Assembly (NCBI GenBank): GCA_016223085.1
Contig: JACRPS010000002.1
Coordinates: 1-64,000 of the forward strand
DNA length: 64,000 nt
Reading direction: 5' to 3'
Source: Chloroflexota bacterium
GTDB lineage: Bacteria; Chloroflexota; Anaerolineae; Aggregatilineales; Phototrophicaceae
The notes beneath the pieces are model-generated. The model did not search any database and was not told where the DNA came from. It saw only the letters and a list, made by a program, of their open reading frames with translations. A program made the position numbers and the translations under genes. Below, piece by piece: positions 1-6,742 of this stretch (its first letter is position 1; each line of letters opens with the position of its first letter).

Positions 1-2
1 GC

Positions 3-875
3 GGGGCGTGGGATGATTTGGGGGAGAAACGCCAGGCGCTGGCCTACTACGAGCAGGCCTTGCCGCTGTATCGGGCGGTGGGCGACCGGGGCGGCGAGGC
101 GACGACGCTGAACAACATTGGCAAGGTGTGGGCTGATTTGGGGGAGAAACGTAAGGCGCTGGCCTACTACGAGCAGGCCTTGCCGCTGTATCGGGCGGTG
201 GGCGACCGGGGCGGCGAGGCGGCCACCTGCTTCAATATCGGTATGATTTATCGTGACTTTGGCGACCTGGACAGGGCAATCCAATATCTTGAACGCTGCG
301 TCGAGTTGGATGAGCAGGTCGAACATCCCGATTTAGAGAGTGATCGCCGCGTGCTGGCTCAGTTGAAACGCCAGCGCGACGGTGGGGGCGAACTCACCGA
401 AGAGGAGCAGGCCATTCAGGTTATGCAAATGCTGGCGCAGGTGTACCGGGAACAGGGCGCGGAGGCCGTGCGCCAGATGCTCAGGCGGCAAATCCCGGAT
501 GAAGTCATCGAGCAGCTTCTCGCGCAGTTGGCTTCAGACTCCCCTCTCCCTGACGCGGATGCGGAGGGGACGGGGGTGAGGGCTTCTTCCCCGTCCACCC
601 TCCCCGATGAAACGGTGCGACTGCTGGCGCAGAACACCGCCGCCGTGAAAACCGGCGCACCGGACAAACTCGACGACTGGCGAGCGACGCTGCAAAACCT
701 GCACGCCGATTTCGCCGGGCGCGGCGATGATTGGGCGATTGAGGTTGCCTTCGCCGCCGCGCTGCTGGCCGTGCTGGACGACCAACCCGCCGCCCTGCCG
801 GACGACAACCCTTACGCTCCGGTCGTGCGCGCGGTGGTCGCGGCCATCGCGGAATTCCGGCGCGGCGGGGGATAA
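3..875 (+). CDS. TPR-repeat protein, 5' end outside the window
   Basis: The reading frame is open to the left edge, so the true start lies upstream; the first visible residues are already inside a TPR. A 120-bp unit is repeated almost exactly (gattTGG at 15 and again at 135), giving two 40-residue tetratricopeptide units of the AYYEQALPLY...GDRGGEA type, followed by a third, diverged TPR ending near LERCVELDEQ. After that come a charged linker and a C-terminal helical region (YREQGAEAVRQMLRRQ). TPR proteins of this kind are protein-interaction scaffolds, often the C-terminal part of large regulators, but the effector part is not visible. Around 538-586 the linker is made of a palindrome-like repeat (CCCTCTCC...GGAGGGGACGG) read in frame. 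A terminator follows about 85 bp downstream. Confidence 0.85.
   Translation, partial: GAWDDLGEKRQALAYYEQALPLYRAVGDRGGEATTLNNIGKVWADLGEKRKALAYYEQALPLYRAVGDRGGEAATCFNIGMIYRDFGDLDRAIQYLERCVELDEQVEHPDLESDRRVLAQLKRQRDGGGELTEEEQAIQVMQMLAQVYREQGAEAVRQMLRRQIPDEVIEQLLAQLASDSPLPDADAEGTGVRASSPSTLPDETVRLLAQNTAAVKTGAPDKLDDWRATLQNLHADFAGRGDDWAIEVAFAAALLAVLDDQPAALPDDNPYAPVVRAVVAAIAEFRRGGG
538..586. repeat. CCCTCTCC/GAGGGG-type interspersed repeat inside the TPR gene
   Basis: The segment CCCCTCTCCCTGACGC...GGAGGGGACGGGGGTGAGGG has the same layout as intergenic elements in this window (for example 55109-55155) but is read in frame here, giving a Pro/Gly-rich linker between helical segments of the protein. 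Confidence 0.55.
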
Positions 876-962
876 ACCCAGCCAGGGGCTGGAAGTCCCC
901 TGGCTGAATCAAGCTGATAAGCCTGCTGGAAGCAGGCTCCAAGACCACGAACGACACCTGCC

Positions 963-986
963 AGCCGCCTTCGAGGCGGCTTTTTT
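963..986 (+). terminator. Rho-independent terminator after the TPR gene
   Basis: AGCCGCC-TTCGA-GGCGGCT forms a perfect 7-bp stem closed by a UUCG-like loop and is followed by five to six T. It lies between the convergent TPR gene and the nucleosidase gene. Two other hairpins precede it: AGCCAGGGG...CCCCTGGCT at 883-908 and GCCTGC...GCAGGC at 920-937. Confidence 0.8.
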
Positions 987-1022
987 CGTTCAGCCGGACG
1001 GCTTTCAGCGTCCGGCGGCGCG
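963..1022. repeat. Composite terminator repeat, copy 1
   Basis: The terminator hairpin is followed by CGTTCAGCCGGACGGCTTTC and a GCGTCCGGC arm. The same hairpin plus CGTTCAGCCGGA(N)(N)GCTTTC block recurs at 11359-11410 and 37198-37255, each time just after a gene on the + strand. Confidence 0.75.
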
Positions 1023-1038
1023 AACCGGCGCGTTTGGT

Positions 1039-1956
1039 TTATTTCGCTGCCCACGCTTCCAGAAAAGCCATCACCACGTCCGCCGAGTTATTGGCCGCGA
1101 TCTGGAAAAACGTGCCGATTTCGTTTTCGCCGGGGCCGCCGCCCGCCAGATCGGACAGGCTGCGGAAGATAATAAACGGCGTATCGTTGGCGTAGGCGAC
1201 CATCGCCGTCGCCGCGCTTTCCATGTCGAGCACGTTGGCCTGGAACACGTCAAAGGCGAATTGACGGAACTCGGCGTTGTCCACGAAGGTCTGCCCGGAC
1301 ACGCCGTTGCCGCCAACCACAATTTTGGGTTCGTGCGTCAGGCACACGTTGTCGGCATTGCACTTCTCCAGCGTCAACCCCTGCGCCACTTCCTCCGCTA
1401 CCTTTAGCATATCCGCGTCGGTTTCAAACCAGAACATCTCCACGCCTTCGGGGTTGGCTTCGGTGCGGACGTTAACGGTCTGCGGGAACATCATGCCGAA
1501 GTTGGGATAAGGCGTTGCTGCCCAGGGCGGCGGGCTGAACTCGCCACCGGCGGTTTCGCGGGCGAATAACATCTCCTGGTACTGCCCCCACTGCGCCGGT
1601 ACGGCCACGTCGCCCACGCTCAAATCCGGGTTCACGCCGCCGGCGATGCCGCTAAAAACGATGTGCGTGATATTAAAATGGTCGAGCAAAAGCTGCGTGT
1701 TCATGGCGGCGTTAATCATGCTCACGCCACTGAGGAACAGCACCACGTCGTTACCGGCCAGCCTGCCAGTGGTGAACTCCACGCCGTTGATACGGTACGT
1801 GTTCTCCACTTCCGTATTGTCGAGCAGCACGGTCATTTCCGGCGCGTAGGCGGACATCACGGCCACCCGCGCGGTGTCGTCCATCATCTCCTGGGCGGAG
1901 GTGATGCCGCTTCCCAGTACGAAGACCACGACGACGATCAGCAAACGTCTAAACAT
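1039..1956 (-). CDS. Exported MTA/SAH-nucleosidase-like protein (PNP/UDP phosphorylase family)
   Basis: The 305-residue protein starts with a signal peptide (MFRRLLIVVVVFVLGSG...SAQ) and continues as a phosphorylase-superfamily domain. It has the central SGIAGGV glycine loop, and near the C-terminus DMESAATAMVA followed by RSLSDLAGG, which match the substrate-binding Met-Glu and the catalytic (S/T)D of 5'-methylthioadenosine/S-adenosylhomocysteine nucleosidases. The start was chosen at 1956 because GAGGGAACG precedes it and the signal peptide begins there; an upstream extension of 46 residues is possible but looks non-coding. The family is normally cytosolic, so the signal peptide is unusual; extracytoplasmic nucleoside salvage is an inference. 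It is monocistronic, convergent with the TPR gene. Confidence 0.85.
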   Translation of the reverse strand: MFRRLLIVVVVFVLGSGITSAQEMMDDTARVAVMSAYAPEMTVLLDNTEVENTYRINGVEFTTGRLAGNDVVLFLSGVSMINAAMNTQLLLDHFNITHIVFSGIAGGVNPDLSVGDVAVPAQWGQYQEMLFARETAGGEFSPPPWAATPYPNFGMMFPQTVNVRTEANPEGVEMFWFETDADMLKVAEEVAQGLTLEKCNADNVCLTHEPKIVVGGNGVSGQTFVDNAEFRQFAFDVFQANVLDMESAATAMVAYANDTPFIIFRSLSDLAGGGPGENEIGTFFQIAANNSADVVMAFLEAWAAK

Positions 1957-2054
1957 CGTTCCCTCCTGTGGTGCGTAAAGGCCGAGCAGCCTGATTGTAC
2001 CCCTTGACGACCAGTGTCGCATCCTCAACCGAGAGTGGTGAAATCGTGGTCCTG

Positions 2055-2080
2055 TCGGGACACGGCATGCCGTGTCCCGA
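2055..2080. repeat. Perfect 26-bp palindrome of the GGGACACG family
   Basis: TCGGGACACGGCA followed by its exact inverse, between the divergent nucleosidase and htpG genes. It has the same half-site (GGGACACG) as copies at 12978-13005, 15429-15454 and 31521-31547. Confidence 0.8.
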
Positions 2081-2124
2081 GCAACAATCGGCAATCCTGT
2101 TTTAGCAATCGGGGATAGATACCT

Positions 2125-4059
2125 ATGGCCGAAACCTTTACGTTCCAGGCGGAAATCCAGCAGCTACTGGATATTCTCGTCCACTCGCTCTACACCGAGC
2201 GCGAAATCTTCCTGCGCGAACTGATCTCCAACGCTTCCGACGCGCTCAGCCGGATGCAGTTTGAACAGCTCACCAACCGCGACATCGTTGACCCGGACGC
2301 AGAACTGGCGATTCGCATCAAGCCGGACGAAAGCGCCGGCACGCTGACCATCAGCGATACCGGCATCGGCATGACGCGCGACGAGCTGGTGAACAACCTG
2401 GGTGTGATCGCCCGCAGCGGCGCGAAAGCCTTCCTGCAAAAGCTGAAAGAGTCGTCCGGCAGCGGCGCAGTCCTGCAGGACGTGATCGGCCAGTTCGGCG
2501 TGGGCTTTTACTCCGTGTTTATGGTGGCGGACCGGGTGCGGGTAGTGTCGCGTTCGTACCTGCCGGGTGAGCAGGCCTATGCCTGGGAATCGTCCGGCGG
2601 CTCCACCTACACCATCGAACCGGCTGAACGCGACCGGCGCGGCACGGACGTGATCGTGTACCTGAAGGACGACGCGAAAGAATTTTTGCAGACGTGGAAG
2701 TTGAAGGACATTATCCGCCGCCATTCGGATTACATCGCCTTCCCGATTTACGTCGGCGACGACCAGGAAGCCACCAACAGGCAGGTCGCCATCTGGCGGC
2801 AGGACCCGAAAGAGATCAAGCCGGAGCAGTATGACGACTTCTACAAGATGCTGACGCTGGACTGGGAGCCGCCGCTGCACCGGCTGCACATTCGCGCGGA
2901 CGTGCCGCTCCAGTTCTACGCGCTGCTGTACGTGCCGAGCAGCCCGGAGCGCAACATCCTCAGCCCGCGCAAGGAGCCGGGGTTGAAGCTGTACGCCCGC
3001 AAGGTGCTGATTCAGGAATACACCACCGATCTGCTGCCGGAGTACCTGCAATTCATGCAGGGGGTGGTGGACAGCGAAGACCTGCCGCTGAACGTCAGCC
3101 GCGAGAGCGTGCAGGCCAACAAGATCATGGTCAACCTGAAAAAGACGCTCACCGGGCGCGTGCTGGCGGACTTCAAGCGGCTGGCGCAGAAAAACCGTGA
3201 CGACTACCTGAAGATTTACGCCGCGTTTGGCCGTTTCATCAAGCAGGGTTTGGCGATCAGCCCGACCGACCGCGCCGACATCGAACCGCTGCTGTTCTTC
3301 AACAGCACGCGCAGCGAAAACCCGGAACAGTTCTTTTCGCTGGACGAGTATCTGGAACGGCGGGCAAGCAACCAGGACGACATTTATTACGTGATGGCGG
3401 ACGACTTTTACACCGCCAGCCGCAGCCCGCACCTGGACGCTTTCCGCCAGCGCGGCATCGAAGTGCTGTACTTCACCGACCCGGTCGATTCAATCATGCT
3501 GATGGGGCTGCCGGATTACAAAGGCCATAAGCTGCGCAACGTGGACGAGGCCGACATTGACCTGCGCGACGTGGGCGAACTGAAGGACGATACCACTCCG
3601 GCCCGCGACAGCCTGCCGGAAGACACCTTTAAGGCGCTGCGCGACCGCTTCGCCGCTGTGCTGGGTGAGCGTGTGCGTGACGTGCGCGAAAGCAAATCGC
3701 TGACCAACAGCGCGGCGCGGCTGGTCAGCGACGAAAACAGCGCGGCGCGGAATATGTACCGCGTTAACCGCCTGCTCGACCGTGAGGTGGAACTGCCGGT
3801 GAAACTGCTGGAACTCAACCCGCGCCACCCACTGATGCACAACCTGAGCCACATGATCGCGCAGACGCCGGAGAACTCGCTCATCAAGCTGGTGATCGAG
3901 CAGGTGTTTGAAACGGCGCTGTTGCAGGATGGCATCCATCCTGACCCGGCGGCGATGGCAAACCGCCTGACGCTGCTGATGGAAGCGGCTACCGGCACCC
4001 CCGCCGGGGAACTGGATTACGACACAGCGGAAGCGCCAGCATCAGAAGAACCGTCGTAG
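2125..4059 (+). CDS. htpG: Molecular chaperone HtpG (Hsp90)
   Basis: The 644-residue protein is a full-length bacterial Hsp90, a homodimeric ATP-dependent cytosolic chaperone. The N-terminal GHKL ATPase domain shows EIFLRELISNASDA, the Mg/ATP loop DTGIGMTRDEL and GQFGVGFYS. The middle domain has the catalytic-Arg loop region RESVQANKI, and the C-terminal dimerisation domain is present. The ATG at 2125 is the natural start because it lies directly before the conserved AETFTFQAEIQQLLDI. No CIRCE operator is visible upstream. The stop TAG sits in a TAGGGGCGGGC sequence that resembles the half-site of the interspersed palindromes. Confidence 0.98.
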   Translation: MAETFTFQAEIQQLLDILVHSLYTEREIFLRELISNASDALSRMQFEQLTNRDIVDPDAELAIRIKPDESAGTLTISDTGIGMTRDELVNNLGVIARSGAKAFLQKLKESSGSGAVLQDVIGQFGVGFYSVFMVADRVRVVSRSYLPGEQAYAWESSGGSTYTIEPAERDRRGTDVIVYLKDDAKEFLQTWKLKDIIRRHSDYIAFPIYVGDDQEATNRQVAIWRQDPKEIKPEQYDDFYKMLTLDWEPPLHRLHIRADVPLQFYALLYVPSSPERNILSPRKEPGLKLYARKVLIQEYTTDLLPEYLQFMQGVVDSEDLPLNVSRESVQANKIMVNLKKTLTGRVLADFKRLAQKNRDDYLKIYAAFGRFIKQGLAISPTDRADIEPLLFFNSTRSENPEQFFSLDEYLERRASNQDDIYYVMADDFYTASRSPHLDAFRQRGIEVLYFTDPVDSIMLMGLPDYKGHKLRNVDEADIDLRDVGELKDDTTPARDSLPEDTFKALRDRFAAVLGERVRDVRESKSLTNSAARLVSDENSAARNMYRVNRLLDREVELPVKLLELNPRHPLMHNLSHMIAQTPENSLIKLVIEQVFETALLQDGIHPDPAAMANRLTLLMEAATGTPAGELDYDTAEAPASEEPS

Positions 4060-4100
4060 GGGCGGGCGAGATTGCACCGCTCCCGGCCAGCTATTCGTAG

Positions 4101-4120
4101 GGGCGCAGGCGCCTGCGCCC
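4101..4120. repeat. Perfect 20-bp palindrome of the TAGGGGCG family
   Basis: GGGCGCAGGC followed by its exact inverse, preceded by CGTA, between htpG and the GNAT gene. It can form a strong hairpin, but no T-run follows. Confidence 0.7.
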
Positions 4121-4148
4121 GATTGACCACTACAGGAAGGGTCGTAAG

Positions 4149-4628
4149 GTGCTACCCCAATCGGCTCATATCGTGTGTTATTCACCCAAACACCGTCCTG
4201 CTATCCGCCAGATACTTGTAACCATCGGCTGGGAAGAACGGTATATCCAAGGGCAGCTTGAAGCGGTTGAAACCCTTGCGAGGGATGCTGAGCATGGCGG
4301 TGTATGGGTGGCTCAGGTAGGCGATAGCATCGGCGGTTATGTTTCGCTCCAGTTTTACGACTGGAATCGACTTGCCCAGCTACATGGCCTGGCTGTAGAC
4401 CCGATATTCCGCCGACTGGGACTGGCGGCGGCACTGGTGCAGCAGGCGGAGGAGTTCGCCCGGCAGAAAGGCGGCAGAGGAGTTTACGTAGATACGCCGG
4501 TCAGCAATACCGGAGCGCGTTTGTTTTATCTGGCGCAGGGTTACGTGCAGGATTACGTGATGACCGCCTATTACGATGATGATCTGGATGGGGTCACTTT
4601 TTTAAAGCTGTTTAACAGCAGCCCGTAA
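4149..4628 (+). CDS. GNAT-family N-acetyltransferase
   Basis: The 159-residue protein has the GNAT fold pattern. A first strand/helix segment (HRPAIRQIL) is followed by a central GGYVSLQFYDW strand and then by GLAVDPIFRRLGLAAALVQQ, which is the acetyl-CoA pyrophosphate loop (R/Q-x-x-G-x-A/G) of motif A. Motif B is FYLAQGYVQDY. It should transfer an acetyl group from acetyl-CoA to an amine; the substrate cannot be told. The start is GTG at 4149, preceded by AGGAAGGG at good spacing. It stands alone between htpG and an exported protein. Confidence 0.85.
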   Translation: MLPQSAHIVCYSPKHRPAIRQILVTIGWEERYIQGQLEAVETLARDAEHGGVWVAQVGDSIGGYVSLQFYDWNRLAQLHGLAVDPIFRRLGLAAALVQQAEEFARQKGGRGVYVDTPVSNTGARLFYLAQGYVQDYVMTAYYDDDLDGVTFLKLFNSSP

Positions 4629-4699
4629 GGGTCTACGGGTTAAGCAGGTCACCTGTGATCGGTCGGGCAGAAGCATAATGGTCATGCGAGGAACATGTT

Positions 4700-5449
4700 A
4701 TGAAAACACGCCTGATAGTCTTTCTCCTCGTTTTTTGCGCTACGCTCTCATTTGTCCGGGCGCAGGACAATGTGCGTGTCGTCGGCTCAGGCACGACCGG
4801 CACGATCACGCCGGACGAAACCGTCACGGGGGAAATACTGAACAGCGCGAGCGGCAGCGCCATTACGCCGATCAGCTTTATCGGTCGTAACGGCAGCAAC
4901 CGCGTGCAGGGCGATTTCGACGTGTGGTATTTTGACGCTGTGCCGGGTGAAAATTATGTCATCCGCGTCACGGCCACACGCGGCAACCTGAGACCAACGC
5001 TGCTGCTGGTGGCCGAAGGTCGCATCCCGACCATCTCGGCGCTGGATACCAACGCGGATGAAGATGCCAGCGCCGGCCTGTGCCTGTGGCAGGCTACCGG
5101 GCAGCAGTACGCCATCCTCGTTCACCGCCAGCCAGACACAACACAGTCTGGCGACTACGATCTGACGCTGACGGCGGCGACCGGCAACGATCTCAGCGGC
5201 GGCTCGGCCACGACGGTTTGCTCGGCAGGTACGTTTGTAACCACACTGCCAAACACGGTGGTGAATATTCGCGCCGGGAACGGCCTGCGCTTCCGGGTGA
5301 TCGGGCAGATGCAGCCGAACCAGCCGTACTGGCTATTTGGCCCGCCGGCGGCTGGCGGCTGGCGGCAGATCGGCTTCTTTGACGACGGCGAGGTGCGCTT
5401 CGGCTATGTATCCGAACGCTACACACGGATCATGGCAGGGGAAGCCTGA
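4700..5449 (+). CDS. Exported protein with PPC-like and SH3-like domains
   Basis: The 249-residue protein opens with a clear signal peptide (MKTRLIVFLLVFCATLSFVRA, cleavage near AQD). Residues about 45-155 look like a bacterial pre-peptidase C-terminal beta-sandwich: DVWYFDAVPGENYVIRVTA, then LRPTLLL and SGDYDLTLTA. The C-terminal about 60 residues (VVNIRAGNGLRFRVIGQM ... WRQIGFFDDGEVRFGYV) look like a bacterial SH3-like domain, usual in proteins that contact the cell envelope. No enzymatic motif is visible. The ATG at 4700 has GAGGAAC upstream. Role: probably an envelope-associated binding protein; this is inference. Confidence 0.75.
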   Translation: MKTRLIVFLLVFCATLSFVRAQDNVRVVGSGTTGTITPDETVTGEILNSASGSAITPISFIGRNGSNRVQGDFDVWYFDAVPGENYVIRVTATRGNLRPTLLLVAEGRIPTISALDTNADEDASAGLCLWQATGQQYAILVHRQPDTTQSGDYDLTLTAATGNDLSGGSATTVCSAGTFVTTLPNTVVNIRAGNGLRFRVIGQMQPNQPYWLFGPPAAGGWRQIGFFDDGEVRFGYVSERYTRIMAGEA

Positions 5450-5505
5450 CTGCGCTGCCGTCCACTTGTGAAGGCGGCTATTCGCCTCAGTATGCCAGAT
5501 AACCA

Positions 5506-5865
5506 TCATTCCCCAGCTGACCGCCGAGTGTGAAGGCGTTTCGGCGCGGTCAGCCGGTAGCTGTCCTCTACCAGATCAGCGATGTATTCCCAATCGAGTT
5601 CAACGTCCAGCCATACGCCAACCCAACCGTGATGGCCGACGTAGGGCGGTACAAAGAAGCGATCGGGGTCGGATTCAACCAGCACCTCCTGAAAACCGCG
5701 CGGCGCTTTGCACCACATCGAAGGTCGGTTATCCACCCGATGCTGCATGGCAAAAATTTTATCGCGCACGCGGAACGTCGGGTCGCCTACGCCGCCGCCT
5801 TCGGTGGCTTCCGGTAATGCCAGACAGATCAAACGCAACTGTGCCAGCCAATCGTTGCTCGCCAT
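5506..5865 (-). CDS. MmcQ/YjbR-like protein
   Basis: The 119-residue protein matches the small YjbR/MmcQ family, which has a CyaY-like fold and is often called DNA-binding although the function is not settled. Visible family features are LALPEATE near the N-terminus, TFRVRDKIFAM, a central strand, VLVESDPDRFFVPPYVG, HHGWVGVWLD, and the terminal VEDSYRLTAPKR. The start was placed at 5865 because GGAGG precedes it at 7 nt; the reading frame runs 56 codons further up but through sequence that looks intergenic. It is divergent from the phosphoribosyltransferase gene. Confidence 0.85.
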   Translation of the reverse strand: MASNDWLAQLRLICLALPEATEGGGVGDPTFRVRDKIFAMQHRVDNRPSMWCKAPRGFQEVLVESDPDRFFVPPYVGHHGWVGVWLDVELDWEYIADLVEDSYRLTAPKRLHTRRSAGE

Positions 5866-6025
5866 ACTTTCGCCTCCATGCAGTCGTGTCCGCTTGGCTC
5901 TGGTTGTCTCATTCCAAATTAGCACAAAAATTCTATCCGCGTCAACATCTTGCACGATAAACGATGAACGATAAACTTGAAACTGGTCAACTCGGCACTC
6001 ATAACCTGGAACTCGGAATTTCACC

Positions 6026-6625
6026 ATGAGCAACCAATCTTACGACTATTCCCGGCGCGCGGGCATCCGCCCGATTTCGTGGAACGATTTTCACGGGCTG
6101 TGCAAGGCGCTGGCGCAGGTGGTCGCGCCGTTCCAGCCGGAGATCGTCCTCGCAGTCGGGCGCGGTGGCTTCTACCCCGGCACGCTGGTGGCTCATATGC
6201 TGCAAGCCGAGATTTATCCGGTGCGCCTGTCGCGGCGCGTCAACGACGTGGTGACGTATGACAGCCCGCGCTGGCTGGCGCGCCCGCCGGAAGGGGTGCA
6301 GGGCAAACGGGCGCTGGTGGTGGACGAGATCAGCAGCACCGGCGAAACGCTGCGGATGGTGAAGGCCGAAGCCGAACGGCTGGGCGCGGCGAACGTGCGC
6401 TGTGCCGTGCTGTACGCCCATAGCTGGGGGACGGACGCGCCGGATTACATCGCGCTTATCTCCGACGAACTGCTGCTGAATCCCTGGGACCGGGAAATTT
6501 ATCAGGACGGCAGGTTTCAGTTCCACCCGGAATACATCGGCGCGCTGGCGCAGCAGGGACTCCCCGCCGACCCGGCGCTGCTGATCCCCGCCACGCCGTT
6601 TGCAATTGCCAAAACGACGGATTGA
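6026..6625 (+). CDS. Phosphoribosyltransferase-family protein
   Basis: The 199-residue protein has the type I phosphoribosyltransferase core. The PRPP-binding loop is VVDEISSTGETL, preceded by the strand GKRALVVDE, and an early loop VLAVGRGGFYPG matches the PPi loop of xanthine/guanine phosphoribosyltransferases. Such enzymes join a purine base and PRPP in salvage, though some members are regulatory. The C-terminal hood (LLNPWDREIYQDG) resembles archaeal and Chloroflexota HGPRT-like proteins. ATG at 6026; no strong ribosome site is visible upstream, where the sequence resembles the degenerate GAACTCGG tracts seen near 11300. The exact base specificity is unknown. Confidence 0.85.
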   Translation: MSNQSYDYSRRAGIRPISWNDFHGLCKALAQVVAPFQPEIVLAVGRGGFYPGTLVAHMLQAEIYPVRLSRRVNDVVTYDSPRWLARPPEGVQGKRALVVDEISSTGETLRMVKAEAERLGAANVRCAVLYAHSWGTDAPDYIALISDELLLNPWDREIYQDGRFQFHPEYIGALAQQGLPADPALLIPATPFAIAKTTD

Positions 6626-6742
6626 ACAGCCGAGGCGGCAGTATGACGACTGCCAACCGATGGTAAAGCGCCGGTCGAAAAATGGCCGTTCAACATGTAT
6701 AGTGAAGGCGTGAATGTCCGCCCACACCGAAGGAATGAGCCG

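Noticed and set aside
1957-2094. 46-codon N-terminal extension of the nucleosidase
   Set aside because: It runs across a 26-bp palindrome and precedes a well-formed signal peptide with its own ribosome site.
2164-3432. A 422-codon minus-strand frame opposite htpG
   Set aside because: It is the antisense shadow of htpG in GC-rich DNA: rich in His/Val/Arg, no motif, no ribosome site.
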